NCBI GenBank assembly: GCA_021234155.1 | Contig: JAJEKV010000078.1 | Location: forward strand, 1,366,001-1,430,000 | From: Isoetes taiwanensis | Lineage: Eukaryota; Streptophyta; Lycopodiopsida; Isoetales; Isoetaceae | DNA: 64,000 bases | Direction of reading: 5' to 3' | Shown: positions 1-11,650 of the stretch, in pieces | Position numbering within the stretch: position 1 is the stretch's first letter | Layout: the number at the start of each line of letters is the position of its first letter | Notes under the pieces: model-generated | What the model was told of the DNA's origin: nothing | The model's database searches: none | Seen by the model: the letters and a program-made list of their open reading frames with translations, nothing else | Translations under genes and position numbers: made by a program

Positions 1-1855
1 TAAAAAAATAAAATAAAATAAAAATTGTTATATGCTTGTGTTGTCTGCCATCTTCTTGAATGCCTATGCATATTGCATAGGAAGGGAGGTTCGATTCCCT
101 TGGTTTGATTCTATGCTGCATGTTCTTCTTGTATGCAAATTATATGCTGCTTGTTCTATGCAAGAGAGGTTTAGTGGAAAATGCAAGGCCTCCACAGGTT
201 GATAAGTTTTTAGAAGAAGAGATGTATTTGTATTCTAAAGGAGAGATATATTTGTATTCTAGAAGTCAGCTCGGCTCGGTTGCATTCATAAAGTTGGATT
301 GACCCTAAAAAATAGAGCCACATAAGCGTGAATGCTTACACGGGCAGCTAGGATCGTGTGCCTTGGCATATCCCATGGAACATCCTTCAATCTAATTGCT
401 AAAAACCCATAATACATGAGTTCACCCATGACACATAACAAAAGAAATATAGTGGGCAAATGAAATGTAAATTTATGTAGAAAATGTCTTCTTAGCAACC
501 GCCACTAATAACAATTTGAGCCTGCAAGTGTAGCACAAAATTTGAGTTGTTAATGTAACCTGTAGCAAGTACTGCCTGCGAAACATAGTACCAATATAAC
601 CTGTTAGCATAATTTGCTAACTGATTGTCTGCAAACATAGTACCAAATGCGTAACTCGTTAGCATCAACTACTGAACTTGCACGACCAAACATTACTGCG
701 CTGTACTTTTCGCTGATGCCAAGCCCAAAAAATTCTAGCTTGAAATATCACACTAATAAAGAGACGAATCAAAGCAAGATGGAATGTAATCCTCCACACC
801 TGCTACATTAACCTTTGTCTTCAATATAGAAGCATAAAATAAGAGAAAAAGCAACGAGGGGCATAGGCAAATTTAAGCGTTGAATCTGTTAAATCTGTTG
901 ATTACAGTATTGGAAACTTGCAAGGCATAGGATGCGTGACAGATTACCAGCTTCAAAAGGTCAGACGGATCGATACAATATGATCACTAAATTGAGCAAT
1001 TCAGTGTGCATTGTGCAACATGTAGCTGAAGTACAATCTACGATTATGTTGCGCTAGAGCATGTACCATTAGGCTCCTAGAAAGCAGAATGCTAAAGCAA
1101 GAACAAGAAAAGCATTAATAAAGCTAAAACGTAATCTCTTTTGTTGGTCAAGATGCTGTGAGTTTGGAACGCAAGCGCATGGAAATCATTCTTGATGACA
1201 TAAGCAGCTATTTGTCCATCACAACCATATCGAAAATTTATTGTATGTTCAAATAAAGGGAAACAAACTTTGCATAACAGCAATAGGACCCAACATAAAG
1301 AGTTTGAAAAATGTTAGAAAAGAGTAGAGAAACCTCGTGGTAATTCTCATAATACATTCTACTTATTAAATCCAGCTGGAGACATTAGAAGCACACAATT
1401 TGCTTCTGATCATTGGTTCAAACAACAAAGGATGGAATGTAAAGAAAATCTATGCATTCTCAATGTCACGTATAAAAGTTGAGAATTTCTAATGGGTGTC
1501 ACTTCTGCATAGGGGAAAGTTAGTAATCATTCTCACAAACTCTTCATCACATGCATAATGCTTTTTGTGGATGGCATTTCATGAGCTCTCATCTACAAAA
1601 GAAACGTTGAAGCTCAACAAGCTCTTAACAACATGCCAATCGATTTCTTTGGGAATTTTTTTTTTTTTTTTTTTTTGGGGGATTACGAAGTCTACGAGAA
1701 AAATAGTTCATTGTAGTCATTAAACAAGACTTGGATTTCCCTTGTTAAACATATAGTTCGATTTATTGCCGCTATAAGCCGAGCATATCATTGTCATTCC
1801 CATCTAAGGGCCTCATCTCTTGTCATTGAGAACCTGAGGCTTGTACACTTGTTCG
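1..1855. repeat. Module A, first copy (left part)
   Basis: This stretch is near-identical to 8001..9565 and 49561..51055, for example in the segments starting TGCTTGTGTTGTCTGCC and GTGCCTTGGCATATCCC. It has no convincing coding content. The copy is interrupted at 1855 by a Mutator-like element and resumes at 6390. A poly-T run sits at about 1660..1674, where the other copies have short G/C-rich or deleted sequence. Around 1430..1855 it is more diverged from its paralogues than elsewhere, with many 1-2 base indels. Confidence 0.85.
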
Positions 1856-2289
1856 GATGGCCATAAATCTACTCAGGGATGTGGTTAACGGGACACATGT
1901 AAGGGTTAACCATCCGCGCTACAATTTCAAGCTCAAAAGACAACGGTTTTACGCATGTTTTTTCACCGATCTTGCTTGATCCGTGCTCAAATCATCATGC
2001 TCTCTTGATAGAATGAGGTTTTTAGGGGGTTGGCAAGACGATTCCAATGGTGTTTACCCTTTGGATTAAACCATTCAAGAAGCTGATTGCAAGCTCTATT
2101 CAAATATCAGCATGCCAAAACACAGTCCCATGCTCAGTTCACCGCGTGGTCAGGGCGATGGTTAGGGCGACGTTTTAGGGCGGTGGCGGCTATTTTACCT
2201 GTTGCACCTTTGTGTGTGTTTTTTGCCTGGTGCCTCTAGTGTCCCCCGCCCCTTTCTTAGCTAGGGGAGGATTTGGATATATGGACTGC

Positions 2290-3476
2290 TACAGATTAGA
2301 CATCTTTGAATATGGATGAGAGACCAAACAAAGATGCCTTGGGCGGGAGACCAAGTGCTCTTTTGTTGCTGCAAACTCAAGGGTTCTACTTATGAAACTT
2401 GGGTAAGTGAGCATTTCAAGTGAAGGTCTATGCGAGGTGTGTGGTGGTGCACACGGAGAGTGGCCGGACCGCCCTTTTAGGGTAGACCTGCTTGATGCCA
2501 TGTTGCTAAGTTGGAAGAGATGGCATCTTATCCCAGCATACAAGTTTGGAAGAGGATTTGATCTCTTGTAGTAAGGCTATGCAAAAGGTAGTTCAGGCCA
2601 AGTTAACGCGGGAATGATGGCTATTCTTTTGATCCCTTCACTCACTTGCATTATTCGATGGAGGAGCTTGAGGATGGCTTTCACTCCGAGATACAATAGT
2701 GGTGTTTTATCATTTTCACTTGGAAAAGATGAGTGGTTAAGTAGATTCCGAGTTTGGGGAAGTGAGAGGGTCATTCTTAGGCCAAGGCTTAGCTTGGGGA
2801 AAGTTATTCTATCATTGGGCCGGAGACACTGTGGCATTTTTCCTTTTCCATGTTTCCAAATGGTTGCTATGATCCTTAGGTGCAACATCTAGTTGGAAGC
2901 AAGTATATGATGATTTTCTTGAAATGCAACAAGCTTTCTTACGTAGTACTCTTCATTTTAGGAAATAGGAATCGCTTGCTTTTTACTCTTCTAGGAAAAA
3001 AGGCATGATCCATAGTACTTGATGTAACGAAGGGGTGAGACAGTTACTAGAATGGGGTGTGGTACTTTGTATCCGTCTTTGAAAGACCTTGTTCTTCCAA
3101 GTACATATTTCGGTTTGAGCTTTAAGATATGGATGAATTTTGTCTAGTAGGGCTCCATGACCTGAATTTGAATTCTGTAGTAGTTGTGCGGATGGGAAGA
3201 GGGTCATGCCCTCTAGTCTCGGGTTGAGTTAAAGGCGGACGCCCATATCCTTCTGTTTGTGAAGAGGAAGAGGTCAAGATTGCTTTGACCATAGTACAAA
3301 GATATCATCTTATGATGGCCTCCAGCATGGTGATTGCTTCAAATGTGCTAATTCTTCCTACTAGATCCATACGGGATTCTGTGCTTAAATTCTTCCTATC
3401 AGGCCTATTGTGGAGCCTCAAGTAAATGTAATCCATTTACTATTAATATAAAAATCTTACCCAAAAAAAAAAAAAC
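2290..3476 (+). other. Retroposon-like segment ending in polyA
   Basis: This less AT-rich block inside the Mutator-like element ends with an A13 tract at about 3463..3475, after ATTAATATAAAAATC. That is what the 3' end of a LINE or a processed transcript looks like. Short open stretches exist on both strands (for example 2614..2892 plus), but none resembles a known protein. The left edge and any target duplication are not visible. It may be a LINE 3' end acquired before or after the Mutator element moved. Confidence 0.3.
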
Positions 3477-5343
3477 TCTTTAGTCTGATTTTTTTGCCTA
3501 GAAGACATTTAATCAGACCTAAGACAAATAGCCCCAGTTGGAACTAAAAGTCTTTGAAAATGCAGCCTTAGAAATGACTAGGTGTACATCAAATCTAAGC
3601 CTTGATTAGAATCAGTAAAAAAAACAGAAAATAGAAAATAAAGACATTTTGGGAAATGGACTCCAAGTAACATTAACATTAATGTAAAAGACTATTTAAG
3701 AGGGATAGAAATAAGATAATTTAAATACACCTCATATTTACATCCTGCCCTTAAGAACATGCCCTTGTGAACAAAGAAATTCTGTTTTGGATAGGCAAAG
3801 CTAGGACATTTTATACTTCTCACGGAAGTCATAACTTCCACTATTCTATTCTATTCCTTATGAACAAAGAGGCCTAGATTTCGAATACAAATAGCATCAT
3901 ATTAAGTCAATATAGACGACATATTCTTTGGACAGTTTGATCTCATAAAACAAAGGTAGATTTGACATAAAAATAAAATCTAAGTTTGTAGGTATCACCA
4001 AATCGAAACAATGAGGATTTGAGCAGTGGTATTGCTCACTCATTAACCAAAAGAACACCACCAGGAGGGATAAGTTTGGTTACCTGCAGTGGAACCAAAT
4101 GCAAGTTAGCCTGAGAAGGGTAAATGCATAAGCCACAAACAGGTAAGCAATGAACTCATCCGGCTTAACGCCCTTCACCATAAAACAATCTTAAACAGAA
4201 GGTGTAACAGCTAAGGAAATGAATTCTAAGAAAGTACTATAGTAAACAAGGCAACCAAGTTGCTGACTCGAAATATAACATAGATTTCATGTTAACACAA
4301 ACTGTTTACATTTTATAATGATAGCAGATCAAATAAAATTAAAGATATGAAGTTGCAAGAAGTAAATTCATACTTTACAAACTACTTAAGGAACACAGAG
4401 GCAGATAAATTAATCGAACTTAAACCAAAAAAGAACTACACTACATAGCAGAAAATATTAAGTCCATCTGGCTGGTTAAGATGCATGGCCAGATTTAGGA
4501 TATTCAACCAGCTCGGTTTAATTTATTCACCAAATGGAATGACCCTTATAGCGGGTTAAGCACTAGATTTGAAGAGTAGAACACATGGAACTCAGCCTAG
4601 TTTGTATATCCACTATGTAAAATTAAAGGAAATAGACATTGAAGTCTTATTTTCAGTTGTGTAGAAGTAAAAAATTAGCATTCCAGACATGTACAAGCCT
4701 GCCATAATTGACACACAACGGTATAAGCTGCAATAGCTAAAGGTTATAGTAGCTTAGTTAATTATTTGCTTATGGCCGCATATTATATTATGCCAGGAAC
4801 ACATCGAAAAATAAAGGTCCAGAAGGATGCAGCCATAGATAATCAAGATAGCAAAGAAGGAAATGAAAATCACACTAAGATTACAACTACACTTAAGAAG
4901 TAGTAGAACTACTAGACTTAAGAAATACTAGCTGGAAACGGATCAGAGAAAATAACAGCATGGTTAAATTTGGCCAATAAAAAGCACGTTGTTAAATGCA
5001 GCTATAAGGAACATAATGCAGCTAAAAGAAATAGCAGAGCCAGGGAAAAAAAGGAATAATAGAGCAGTGTAATTCAACCTGATAGGCTTGGCATAATACC
5101 ACAACATATCGAGCAAACTAAAGAGAAACAAAGAAGTTTATAGTTAAGAATAGACTTCTACACAAAGAGAATAATGTTAGCAAATTAGAGCCAAAACTGA
5201 CTAGGAAATGTATGCCCACAAAGAAAACAAAAGGTCACTCAGATCTAAAGAGTCTGATATAAGAAATGAGAGGAATGAAAATAAATTAGGGCTATAAAGA
5301 GAACGGGAACACAAAATATAATAGACTAAAAATATTGACTAAA

Positions 5344-5703
5344 AAAACCTGGTATGACATGTTGGCCAGATTGCAATCGATTTGATCCTGAAAATCTGCA
5401 ATAGTTGAAGATGCAGATGGATTTGCACTAGGTTGCAGAATTGGTATCTCCAATGGTTGAAGATGCGGTCGGATTTACATCAGATAGCACTGGTAAAACA
5501 GGGACATCTTTTTCTTTGTTGCCATATGGATCAAGACTGGATCGGAGCACCAAGCAAGCATCATAAGTCGAAATCTTCCCACAGCTATGTGATATGAAGC
5601 AATAGCCTGAGCGCAACTAGATAAATCGAAACTGCAATTGGCAAGCCGAGCACCTTCCAGAAGTTGTGACCATTCTGTATGCATGCATGATCTGAGCTAT
5701 TTA
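5344..5703 (-). pseudogene. Exon-like fragment inside the Mutator-like element
   Basis: Read on the minus strand, a segment preceded by a splice-acceptor-like AAATAG (near 5703) and ending in CATACCAG before a T-rich tract (near 5344) is open over about 70 codons (5684 back to 5475). It includes LLEGARLANCSFDLSSCAQA. An overlapping second frame (5616..5428) is also open, so a frameshift is likely. The composition is protein-like and unlike the surrounding AT-rich DNA. I do not recognise the family. It is a good candidate for a host exon captured by the transposon, and its translation could be searched directly. Confidence 0.4.
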
Positions 5704-6380
5704 GGCAGAGAAAACATTAGCAGCCATTTACTGGAATCCAAGAGACCCTAAAAGATTTTCAGATATAACCGGATAAATACAGAAAATAACAACAAACTGC
5801 ATTTTAATCAATTTCGTATTGAAAAATGGGACCTAGTATTTGAAATTTGCATTTCCATGGTAAAGAACCATATGGGGCTGTATTAAGATGGCACTGGAAT
5901 ATTTCAGCCATGGATAGAGGAACTGGAACTCATCTACTAGTTAATTGAACAATTTAGATTAAATTTGGAGGTATATTTATACCCATGTACATCTCCACCT
6001 ATTAAACTGAACAAGTTATAGAAGAACAAAGTTATGCACAAAGTATTTCTAAGAACGTTAATGAACACATGTTAGATTAGGAAAAAAGATGTGCCATAAG
6101 CCTATCTTGAATGACTCTCTACTCTTAGTTTCAGAAATATTTAATATAATAGGCTAGATACCGTAGATAAAATGGCTACGCAATCTATCAAAGAGGACCA
6201 AGTGTGTTTGGTTAGCTATTACATTATATAAAAAAAAAAAAAAAAGCTCACCGCGTGATTATCCCGGCCAAAAAAGAGTGGTTAGCACGGACAAAAGTGT
6301 GGTAAGCTCGGACATAACAGTGGCTAACCCAGATATGTGTCCAGGTTTACCACATCTCGGAGTAGATATACGACATTCCG

Positions 6381-6510
6381 ACTTGTTCGCAATTAAGTCT
6401 TATATTTAGAGAAATTGTGTAGATTAATCTGATATCACATGACCCAATGAGAAGAGAGATCAGTCAGGAGGAACTTCAGAGAATTCAATGAACAAATGAG
6501 ATAAATTTAA
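6381..6510. repeat. Module A, first copy (right remnant)
   Basis: This continues module A after the Mutator-like insertion and matches 9567..9770 and 51058..51255, for example in AATTAAGTCTTATATTTAG. Relative to those copies it lacks about 90 bases, jumping from ATCTGATA to TCACATGACCC. It ends where unrelated sequence begins at about 6511. From there to about 6770 I see nothing recognisable. Confidence 0.75.
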
Positions 6511-6775
6511 CACTAGAGTGGTCAGGTGATGGACCAGAAATGGTCCATTTGCAGTGTTCACTTCAAAATTCATATAAAATCAATGGTACAAAATCTATTC
6601 GTAACCTTCTTAGGAGTCCATATATGGCAGTCATTGTCCACTAGAAAAATACCTAAAAATATATATGCCTCCATTCTTGTAAGTTATGCTCTAGCAAACT
6701 CAGGAGGGTCAAGTACCCAAACTTCATGTTTACATAAAGTCAAACTATCTCGACAAAACAATTTTTTCAAATTTT

Positions 6776-7186
6776 TTGATTACCAAGATATTATCAGGAC
6801 ATTAAGAAGAGGAAGAAGCATCGGTTCAGACCTGGCACCATGGCATTGACGGAAATTCGAAAGTACCAACGGTTTATTGAACTTCTGATTAAGAAAATCC
6901 CATTCCGAAGGCCTGATGGGTGGGCGGTCTTGAAATCAAAAGATACATGTCATAGGACTAGTGTGTCAAGGAGATTGCCCATAATGGCAAGACCAACCTG
7001 CGCTTTCAGGGGATCGCCATAGCAGCTCTACAAGAAGCTACAAAGGACTTTTTGGTAGGCTTGTTGGATGACACTAATCTGTGCCATCCATGTCAAGAGG
7101 ATCACAATAATAATGCCTAAGGATTGGTAAGAAGAATTAGAGGTGAAAGGTATTACTATATCTTCATTGTACAAATTTTATAAAAT
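6776..7186 (+). pseudogene. Histone H3-family pseudogene, copy 1
   Basis: After a possible splice acceptor (TATCAG) the frame reads DIKKRKKH, then [15 protein letters not shown], then [12 protein letters not shown]. This is the H3 alphaN helix and the start of alpha1. A spacer of about 50 bases follows, then a second block reads [27 protein letters not shown] and, after frameshifts, IMPKD and RRIRGER, covering alpha2, loop 2 and alpha3 of the histone fold. H3 wraps DNA as part of the nucleosome core; centromeric H3 (CENH3) marks centromeres. The N-terminal tail is absent, presumably on an upstream exon. Replacement of the usual QSSAV by QGIAI and the split gene structure suggest a divergent H3 variant, possibly CENH3, rather than a replication-coupled H3. 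Frameshifts around 6925 and 7085 make it a pseudogene. A second copy lies at 41240..41687. Confidence 0.75.
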
Positions 7187-7254
7187 ATTTTTTTTGATAT
7201 GGAGGATCTTAATTCTAAATATGTAAGAGTCCCTTTAGTTTTGGGTAAATAATT

Positions 7255-8000
7255 AAACAAATAATAACAAGATACTAAAAAAACTAGCAAAAAAGGAGCA
7301 ACAAAAGGCTTGGATAGTTTTAGGTTTGAATTTGGTTTTGATTTTGATTGTTAGATTGTTGAGGAAAACATTTAATAGACAAGTTAAGGGATATTCAAAC
7401 TAGGATCTGTATAAAAGAATGAAAATCAATATGTAAATAGAATGTGCATTTGGACTTGATAATTTGAGGCTGATAGTTTTTGCAATGGATAGTTTATTGT
7501 AATAACGTTTGCAATTCAAGATTCAAGTAGATCTATTACATAGGATTTGCAATGGTTGGGGAGCATTCGTATAGAAATACATAGAAATGATGACAGGTTT
7601 TGTAGGGAGAAGTTTTAGGGGTTTAGGATTAACTTTCCTGTGCATATCTCGAGGGTTTCAGCTATGCTAGATTTAGAAAGGAAGAGACGAGTTTAGGATT
7701 TACAAAGGGATGTGCTGGTAGCCACAATTGCTGCTTGGACCGAGTTTTGGGAAGCGGGACATTGCTGCTGGGTTTCAGAAGGTCGTGTTCAAAAGATGCC
7801 TATTCATTGTGAGGAAGGCCAGGTTCATTTGTTTCAATGCATTGCTTGTGTCACTTCAGAACATCTTGAACAAAGCCCCATGTTCAACAAAGGGAAGGTA
7901 GATGCTCTATTTTACTTTGTATTGGGTGAATCTATGTGAATCTATGTTCTATTGAGTGATTTAGAAGTAGGTAGGCGAAGGGAAATGATTTGTACAGAAA
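7255..8000. repeat. Module V, copy 1
   Basis: This matches 48752..49560 base by base from AAACAAATAATAA onward. The copy-4 version contains about 76 extra bases (49242..49314) between TTGCCGCTTGG and TGGCCGAGTTTTGG that are missing here. The ORF at 7712..7939 is broken in the other copy and resembles nothing I know. The short stretch 7187..7254 between the H3 pseudogene and this module has no counterpart in copy 4, where a 7-kb insertion sits instead. Confidence 0.75.
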
Positions 8001-10720
8001 ATAAAAAATAAAAAATGTCATGTGCTTGTGTTGTCTGCCATCTTCTTGAATGCCTATGCATGTTGCATGGGAATAGCCCCCGACCCTTTAACGGGAGGAC
8101 ATGCCTATGGTTTGCACCATGCGCAAAAAGTTCGATTCCCCTGGTTTGATTCTATGCTGCATGTTCTTCTTGTATGCAGATTATATGCTGCTTGTTCTAT
8201 CACTGAAAATGCAAGGCCTCAACAGAGGTTTTTAGAAGAAGAGATGTATTTGAGAGATGTATTTGTTTTCTAAAGGAGAGATGTATTTGTATTCTAGAAG
8301 TCAGCTCGGCTCGGTTGCAATCATAAAGTTGGATTGACCCTAAAAAATAGAGCCACATACGCGTGAATGCTTACATAGGCAGCTAGGCTCGTGTGCCTTG
8401 GCATATCCCTTGGAACATCCTTCAATCTAATCAATCTGACGGCTTAAAACCCATAATACATGAGTTCACCCATAATACATGAGTTCACCCATAACACATA
8501 ACAAAAGAAATATAGTGGGCAAATGAAATGTAAATTTATGTAGAAAATGGAAAGAGAAAGAGCAACGAGGGGCATAGGCAAATTTAAGCGTTGAATCTGT
8601 TAAATCTGTTGATTACAGTATTGGAAACTTGCAAGGAGTAGGATGCGTGACAGATTACCAGCTTCAAAAGGTCAGACGGATCTACAATATGATCACTGAA
8701 TTGAGCAATTCAGTGTGCATTGTGCAACATGTAGCTGAAGTACAATCTACGATTATGCTGCGCTAGCATGTACCATTTGCCTCCTAGAAAGCAGAATGCT
8801 AAAGCAAGAACAAGAAAAGCATTAATAAAGCTAAAACGTAATCTCTTTTGTTGGTCAAGATGCTGTGAGTTTGGAACGGAAGCGCATGGAAATCATTCTT
8901 GATGACATAAGCAGCTATTTGTCCATCACAACCGTATCAAAGGTTATTGGATGTTCAAATAAAGGGAAGGGAAACAAACTTTGCATAACAGCAATAGGAC
9001 CCAACATAAAGAGTTTGAAAAATGTTAGAAAAGAGTAGAGAAACCTCTTGGCAATTCTCATAATACATTCTACTTATTAAATCCAGCTGGAGACCTTAGA
9101 AGCACACAATTTGCTTCTGATCATTGATTCAAACAACAGAAAGGATGGAATGTAAAGAAAATCTATGCACTCTGTAATCTGTATGAAAGTTAAGCATTTC
9201 TAATGGACTGTCACTTCTCTGCACAGGGGAAAGTTAGTAATCATTCTCACAAACTCTTAATCGCATCTGCATAATGCTTTTGTGGATCTGCATTTCATGA
9301 GCTCTCATCTACAAAAGAAACGTTGAAGCTCAACAAGCTCTTAACATGCTGCCTGATTTCTTTCCGACTTTTTGGGGCCGGGCGGCGGGGGAGGAAGTCT
9401 ACCCGAGAAAAACAATTCTGTTGTAGTCATTAAACAAGACTTGGATTTCCCTTGCTAAACATATAGTTCTGATTTATTGCCTGCTATAAGCCAGAGCATA
9501 TCATTGTCATTCCCATCTAAGGGCCTCATCTCTTGTCATTGAGAACTGCAGACTTGTAGACTTGCTCGCAAGTAAGTCTTATATTTAGAGAAATTGTGTA
9601 GATTAATCTGATAACCGGTCTGTTGCTACTTAGTTCCATGCACCATCTGCATGACCTACATGTGATCTACAATTCTGGCATCTATAAATGGGTCACATGA
9701 CCCAATGAGAAGAGAGATCAGTCAGGAGGAACTTCAGAGAATTCAATGAAAAAATGACATAAATTTAATGGTTGTAGACTTCAAAGAATGAGATGGCAAC
9801 CTATAGATCATGCACATACAGATCATGCACATACCTAGAAGATTAGGTTCTAGGGAATAGATAGGTCAGTTTGATGTAGGAAAGCGTGTCCTAAACATTT
9901 CATAGAAGATATAACATGCAAATAGTACTGATGGTTAAAAGAAACAACAAAGAGCGCAGCTGTAAAAAATGATGGAAAATGGTATAAGCATCTGTTTGGG
10001 ATCGTTTGCAGAATCATGCCCCTTCTATTGCTCCTTTTGTCTGGGTACAATGCATGCCTCAAAACTTTGCCATGCCAATAAATCAGAGTTTTTTCCAATA
10101 GACAATTTGGGTTGTTCGCATTTGTCATTTGTAAGGACAAGTGGTCTGTTTCTGTTTGTCTGCATGGGCAGGAGGCTGGTTATACAAGGCTGCTCAATCA
10201 AATTATTACTTGAAGCTTATCATTCGAAATAAAGACTTTAGTAGCACTGTTGGTGAGTTCAGCTCATGAAAGGTCATGAAGAGGGCAAGCTCAGGTACAA
10301 GTCTGCCAGGCAGAAAACTCTAGATTTTGACCCCGTCACACCATTGCCAAGGCTGCAAACAACACGTTGGCATAATTTCTAGCCGTAATAATATGGCTTC
10401 ATCAAGAGAAATAAGTCCCAATTTATTTTTCCAAGGGTTTCTTTCAAGATCCTCTACAATTTGGTTACGCTCGTATCCTTAACTCATCCAAAAGCCTTGA
10501 AAGGAAGCTATGAAGGGAAAAATTTTGAACAAATTTTGTAGAACCAAAAGCTAACCTGCGGCAACTTGTTAAGAGCGGCAGGAGCAAGATCGAAGACTGA
10601 AGCAGAAGCGCCTTCCATACTCGAGCTCCCTGAAGCAGAGGCGTCGATAACCTTTTCCCGGATCCTTGGAAAATATCGTGCCAAAGGGTAGGGACCTTTG
10701 GACCTTTGGCAAAATTCAAC
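8001..10720. repeat. Module A, second copy (most complete)
   Basis: This is colinear with 49561..52190 over its whole length and with 1..1855 plus 6381..6510 over the first part. It shows what module A looks like without the Mutator-like insertion. It contains no recognisable protein-coding gene; ORFs at 9850..10232 are present in both long copies but overlap on opposite strands. A GC-rich oddity, GGCCGGGCGGCGGGGGAGG at about 9375..9393, replaces the poly-T tract of the first copy. Its right end is the promoter region of the Pro-rich gene. Confidence 0.8.
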
Positions 10721-10730
10721 CTATATATGC
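10721..10730 (+). promoter_or_regulatory. TATA box of the secreted Pro-rich gene
   Basis: CTATATATGC lies about 35-40 bases before the start codon at 10764, so the 5' leader would be only about 10 bases if transcription starts 30 bases downstream. The equivalent position in copy 4 (around 52185) has lost exactly this ATATATG stretch, and the gene is also gone there. This supports the stretch being the promoter. Confidence 0.6.
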
Positions 10731-10763
10731 CCCCTCTTCCCCATTACTTGACATTCACAAGCC

Positions 10764-11264
10764 ATGGTTCGAGATTCAACACTGTGGGTGCTTGTGTTCC
10801 TCGCTCTGGCTGTTCCAAGTATGGCCGCTACTCAAACATCACAATGTCGTGATTTCAGCATTCAATGTTCTCATGAGCTTGCAGGGAGCAATGCGCTTTC
10901 AGGCGCATGTAAGAAGGCAATCAACATGTTTCAAAGCGGACATGATTTGTGCCAATGTATACCACCTAGTAGCACTTGCGACTATAGTTGCTTCAATGAG
11001 TATGTGAAAGTCGTTACAAAGGCTAGAGGCAAAGATTTCATTGCAGGTTGTGGATATAAAACAATTTCGCCACCATCCTCACATCCCCCACCTCCTAGGC
11101 ATTCATCACCCCCTCCGCCTCCTCCACCTTCCACACGCAAGTATCTCCATCCACCTCCTCCCCCATCTCCAAAACATTCTCCACCAACCCCTAAACATCC
11201 ACCTCCTGTGCAACCTCCACCACCCCCACCTACTCTAAAACATGTTTGCCTTCCAAATTATTGA
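10764..11264 (+). CDS. Secreted Cys-rich / Pro-rich wall-type protein
   Basis: This is the one intact single-exon gene in the window, 166 residues. Residues 1-22 form a clear signal peptide (hydrophobic LWVLVFLALAVP, then a small-residue cleavage site after AA). Residues 23-100 are a compact domain with eight cysteines at 28, 35, 49, 63, 65, 72, 76 and 96, including one CxC pair (LCQC). Residues 102-158 are proline-rich (SPPSSHPPPP, SPKHSPPTPKHPPP), like extensins or hybrid proline-rich proteins. The protein ends KHVCLPNY with a ninth cysteine. The eight-cysteine order lacks the CC pair of lipid-transfer proteins, and the Cys domain precedes the Pro region, the reverse of HyPRPs, so I do not assign a family. 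It is likely secreted to the cell wall. The start follows a TATA box and begins the signal peptide. AATAAA lies at 11446. Partial copies lie at 13439, 18846 and 27017, and the gene is missing from copy 4. Confidence 0.8.
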   Translation: MVRDSTLWVLVFLALAVPSMAATQTSQCRDFSIQCSHELAGSNALSGACKKAINMFQSGHDLCQCIPPSSTCDYSCFNEYVKVVTKARGKDFIAGCGYKTISPPSSHPPPPRHSSPPPPPPPSTRKYLHPPPPPSPKHSPPTPKHPPPVQPPPPPPTLKHVCLPNY

Positions 11265-11650
11265 CCATAGTGTCATGGGAGCACTAATTAGTTTGTAAAT
11301 TAATATTTTCTATTGTATAACTCAAACTATGGAAATAGAAAGTGTGCATCTCTTTGAATTTTTTGTTCATCGCCCACCTGTGTAATATAAGATGAATAAG
11401 TGGTGTTCTCCCACTTAGTCCATTTGATGTTGAAAAGTTACTCCTAATAAATCAATGTCATTTTCTATAAAAAAACCATAAGGTTTTCTAAAGGTAGTAA
11501 AGGGAGGTATTGTATAATATAGCGTATAAAGAGGATGTTAGAGTGGAAAATGACATGTTCATGGCACTCGTTAATAATTTAGTTCGATAGAAAAGCGTTA
11601 AATGTTTTCCACCACTTCATCATTTTTGCACTTAAAATTGCCATATTGTA
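11265..11650. repeat. 3' flank of the Pro-rich gene (part of module P)
   Basis: The non-coding sequence after the stop is repeated almost unchanged at 13658..14050, 19226..19620 and 27181..27570, and its last 160 bases also at 52216..52380. It has no gene content. Confidence 0.8.
11446..11451 (+). terminator. PolyA signal of the Pro-rich gene
   Basis: A canonical AATAAA lies 182 bases after the stop codon in a conserved 3' flank that is repeated after every Pro-rich copy (near 13860, 19420 and 27380). Its use is inferred from position. Confidence 0.4.

Larger units (their letters stand above)
1856..6380. mobile_element. Mutator-like element, non-autonomous, 4.5 kb
   Basis: The 9 bases ACTTGTTCG occur on both sides (1847..1855 and 6381..6389), while the paralogous sites near 9561 and 51050 hold the site once (as ACTTGCTCG at 9561), so this is a dated insertion with a perfect 9-bp target duplication. 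The first ~57 bases match the reverse complement of the last ~60 imperfectly: both contain ATCTACTC, GATGTGG and GGACACAT. Long terminal inverted repeats plus a 9-bp duplication are the hallmark of the Mutator superfamily. I see no MULE transposase or zinc finger inside, so it is probably non-autonomous. It carries a retro-like segment ending in polyA (2290..3476) and an exon-like piece (5344..5703), which would make it a Pack-MULE. Most of 3480..5340 and 5710..6240 is AT-rich with no recognisable gene. Confidence 0.85.

Noticed and set aside
88-99. B-box-like GGTTCGATTCCC in module A (also near 8128 and 49693)
   Set aside because: There is no matching A box at tRNA or SINE spacing and no cloverleaf, and the first base is A in the other two copies.
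6776-7186. A functional histone gene
   Set aside because: Frameshifts in the alpha2/loop 2 region, no tail exon, and no start codon in frame. Copy 2 is also deleted in the loop 2 region.
10666-11007. 113-codon ORF overlapping the Pro-rich gene in another frame
   Set aside because: It starts upstream of the TATA box and is a shadow of the gene. The 18762..18971 ORF is its equivalent in the copy.
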